36,547 nucleotides of DNA from an uncultured Lachnospiraceae bacterium (GTDB lineage: Bacteria > Bacillota > Clostridia > Lachnospirales > Lachnospiraceae), in assembly GCA_947177925.1 (NCBI GenBank), contig CAMWWJ010000002.1:1-36547 (forward strand). Reading direction: 5' to 3'. The notes beneath the pieces were generated by a model. That model saw only the letters and a list, made by a program, of their open reading frames with translations, was not told where the DNA came from and made no database searches. This document shows positions 35,690-36,547 of this stretch, piece by piece (the first letter of the stretch is position 1; each line of letters begins with the position of its first letter). The translations under genes were made by a program, and so were the position numbers.

Positions 35690-36547
35690 ATGAAAAAAAT
35701 ATTGATTACGGGTGGGAGCGGTTTTATTGGAAGGAATTTAAAAGAACAGTTACAAGATAAATATGTCATAAAGGCACCAACACATGATGAGCTGAATTTA
35801 TTGGATGGGGATGCAGTGTTCAGTTATTTAGAAAAAGAAAAGTTTGATGTTGTCATTCATTCTGCTAATGTTAATACAACCCGTAATAAGCAAAATTCGG
35901 CATATGATTCTTTGAATGGGAATTTACAAATGTTCTTTCATCTTGAAAAAAATCAGAAGCTTTTTGGCAAAATGCTGTATTTCGGAAGTGGGGCAGAATA
36001 TGATATGAACAATTATGTTCCCAGTATGAAAGAAGAATTTTTTGGAACATTTATTCCGCAGGATCCATATGGTTTTTCGAAATACATTATGGCAAAGCAA
36101 ACAAAATATCTGGATAATGTTTATGATTTGCGATTATTTGGTGTGTATGGAAAATATGAAGAATGGGATAGGAGATTTATTTCCAATACAATCTGCAGAG
36201 TTTTAAATGGTGGGCCTATTATCATTCACCAAAATGTAGTATTTGATTATTTATGGATTGATGACCTAGGTGAAATTGTGAAGTGGTTCATTGAAAATGA
36301 ACCTGCCTATAAGCATTACAATGTTTGCAGCGGAAGAAAGATAGACTTATTATCACTGGCTCAAATGATAAAAAGAGTGATGGATGTTTCACAGGACATT
36401 ATAGTAGAAAATGATACACTAAAAAGAGAATATACAGGGGATAATGGCCGCCTATTAAAAGAGATGGGAAAGTTTACTTTTTCTGATTATGAATATACGA
36501 TAAAGGAACTTGTCACATTTTATAAAAGTATATGGAATACCATAGAT
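35690..36547 (+). CDS. NAD-dependent epimerase/dehydratase (SDR), truncated by the window end
   Basis: Manual translation MKKILITGGSGFIGRNLKEQLQDKYVIKAPTHDELNLLD...FGSGAEYD...PYGFSKYIMAKQT; no stop to 36547; absent from the ORF track because it runs off the end. Confidence 0.85.
   Translation, partial: MKKILITGGSGFIGRNLKEQLQDKYVIKAPTHDELNLLDGDAVFSYLEKEKFDVVIHSANVNTTRNKQNSAYDSLNGNLQMFFHLEKNQKLFGKMLYFGSGAEYDMNNYVPSMKEEFFGTFIPQDPYGFSKYIMAKQTKYLDNVYDLRLFGVYGKYEEWDRRFISNTICRVLNGGPIIIHQNVVFDYLWIDDLGEIVKWFIENEPAYKHYNVCSGRKIDLLSLAQMIKRVMDVSQDIIVENDTLKREYTGDNGRLLKEMGKFTFSDYEYTIKELVTFYKSIWNTID

Noticed and set aside
1-36547. Mobile element, prophage, CRISPR array, tRNA or rRNA
   Set aside because: No transposase or integrase ORF, regularly spaced short repeats, or recognisable RNA gene was seen; the only large repeat is the flagellin duplication.

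Overview
The window reads as an AT-rich Firmicutes (Lachnospiraceae-like) flagellar and flagellin-decoration locus. The left part carries flaG, fliD, fliS, a FlgN-like chaperone and two flagellin genes with identical proteins in tandem. Each flagellin gene has its own sigma-28 (SigD)-type promoter, a structured leader rich in GGA motifs, and a palindromic terminator. The flagellins are surrounded by five paralogous CgeB/DUF3880-like glycosyltransferases and two copies of a small uncharacterised protein. The right part, about 15.2 kb to the end, is a nearly gapless plus-strand gene run behind a SigD-type promoter and a hairpin/mini-ORF leader. It encodes a NeuB-like synthase that lacks the usual C-terminal region, a HAD-SIS fusion, an acetolactate-synthase-like TPP enzyme, a DUF6270-like protein, four radical SAM proteins, two FkbM methyltransferases, a GT2, an SGNH hydrolase, a LbH acyltransferase, a pyruvyltransferase, two proteins sharing an uncharacterised 'SRDGY' domain, and an epimerase that runs off the end. 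The strongest candidate for an undescribed system is this run, in which an N-terminal Rossmann-like module recurs fused to chemically diverse catalytic domains and also appears alone. No tRNA, rRNA, CRISPR or transposase was seen. All calls are by eye; no database search or alignment was run.
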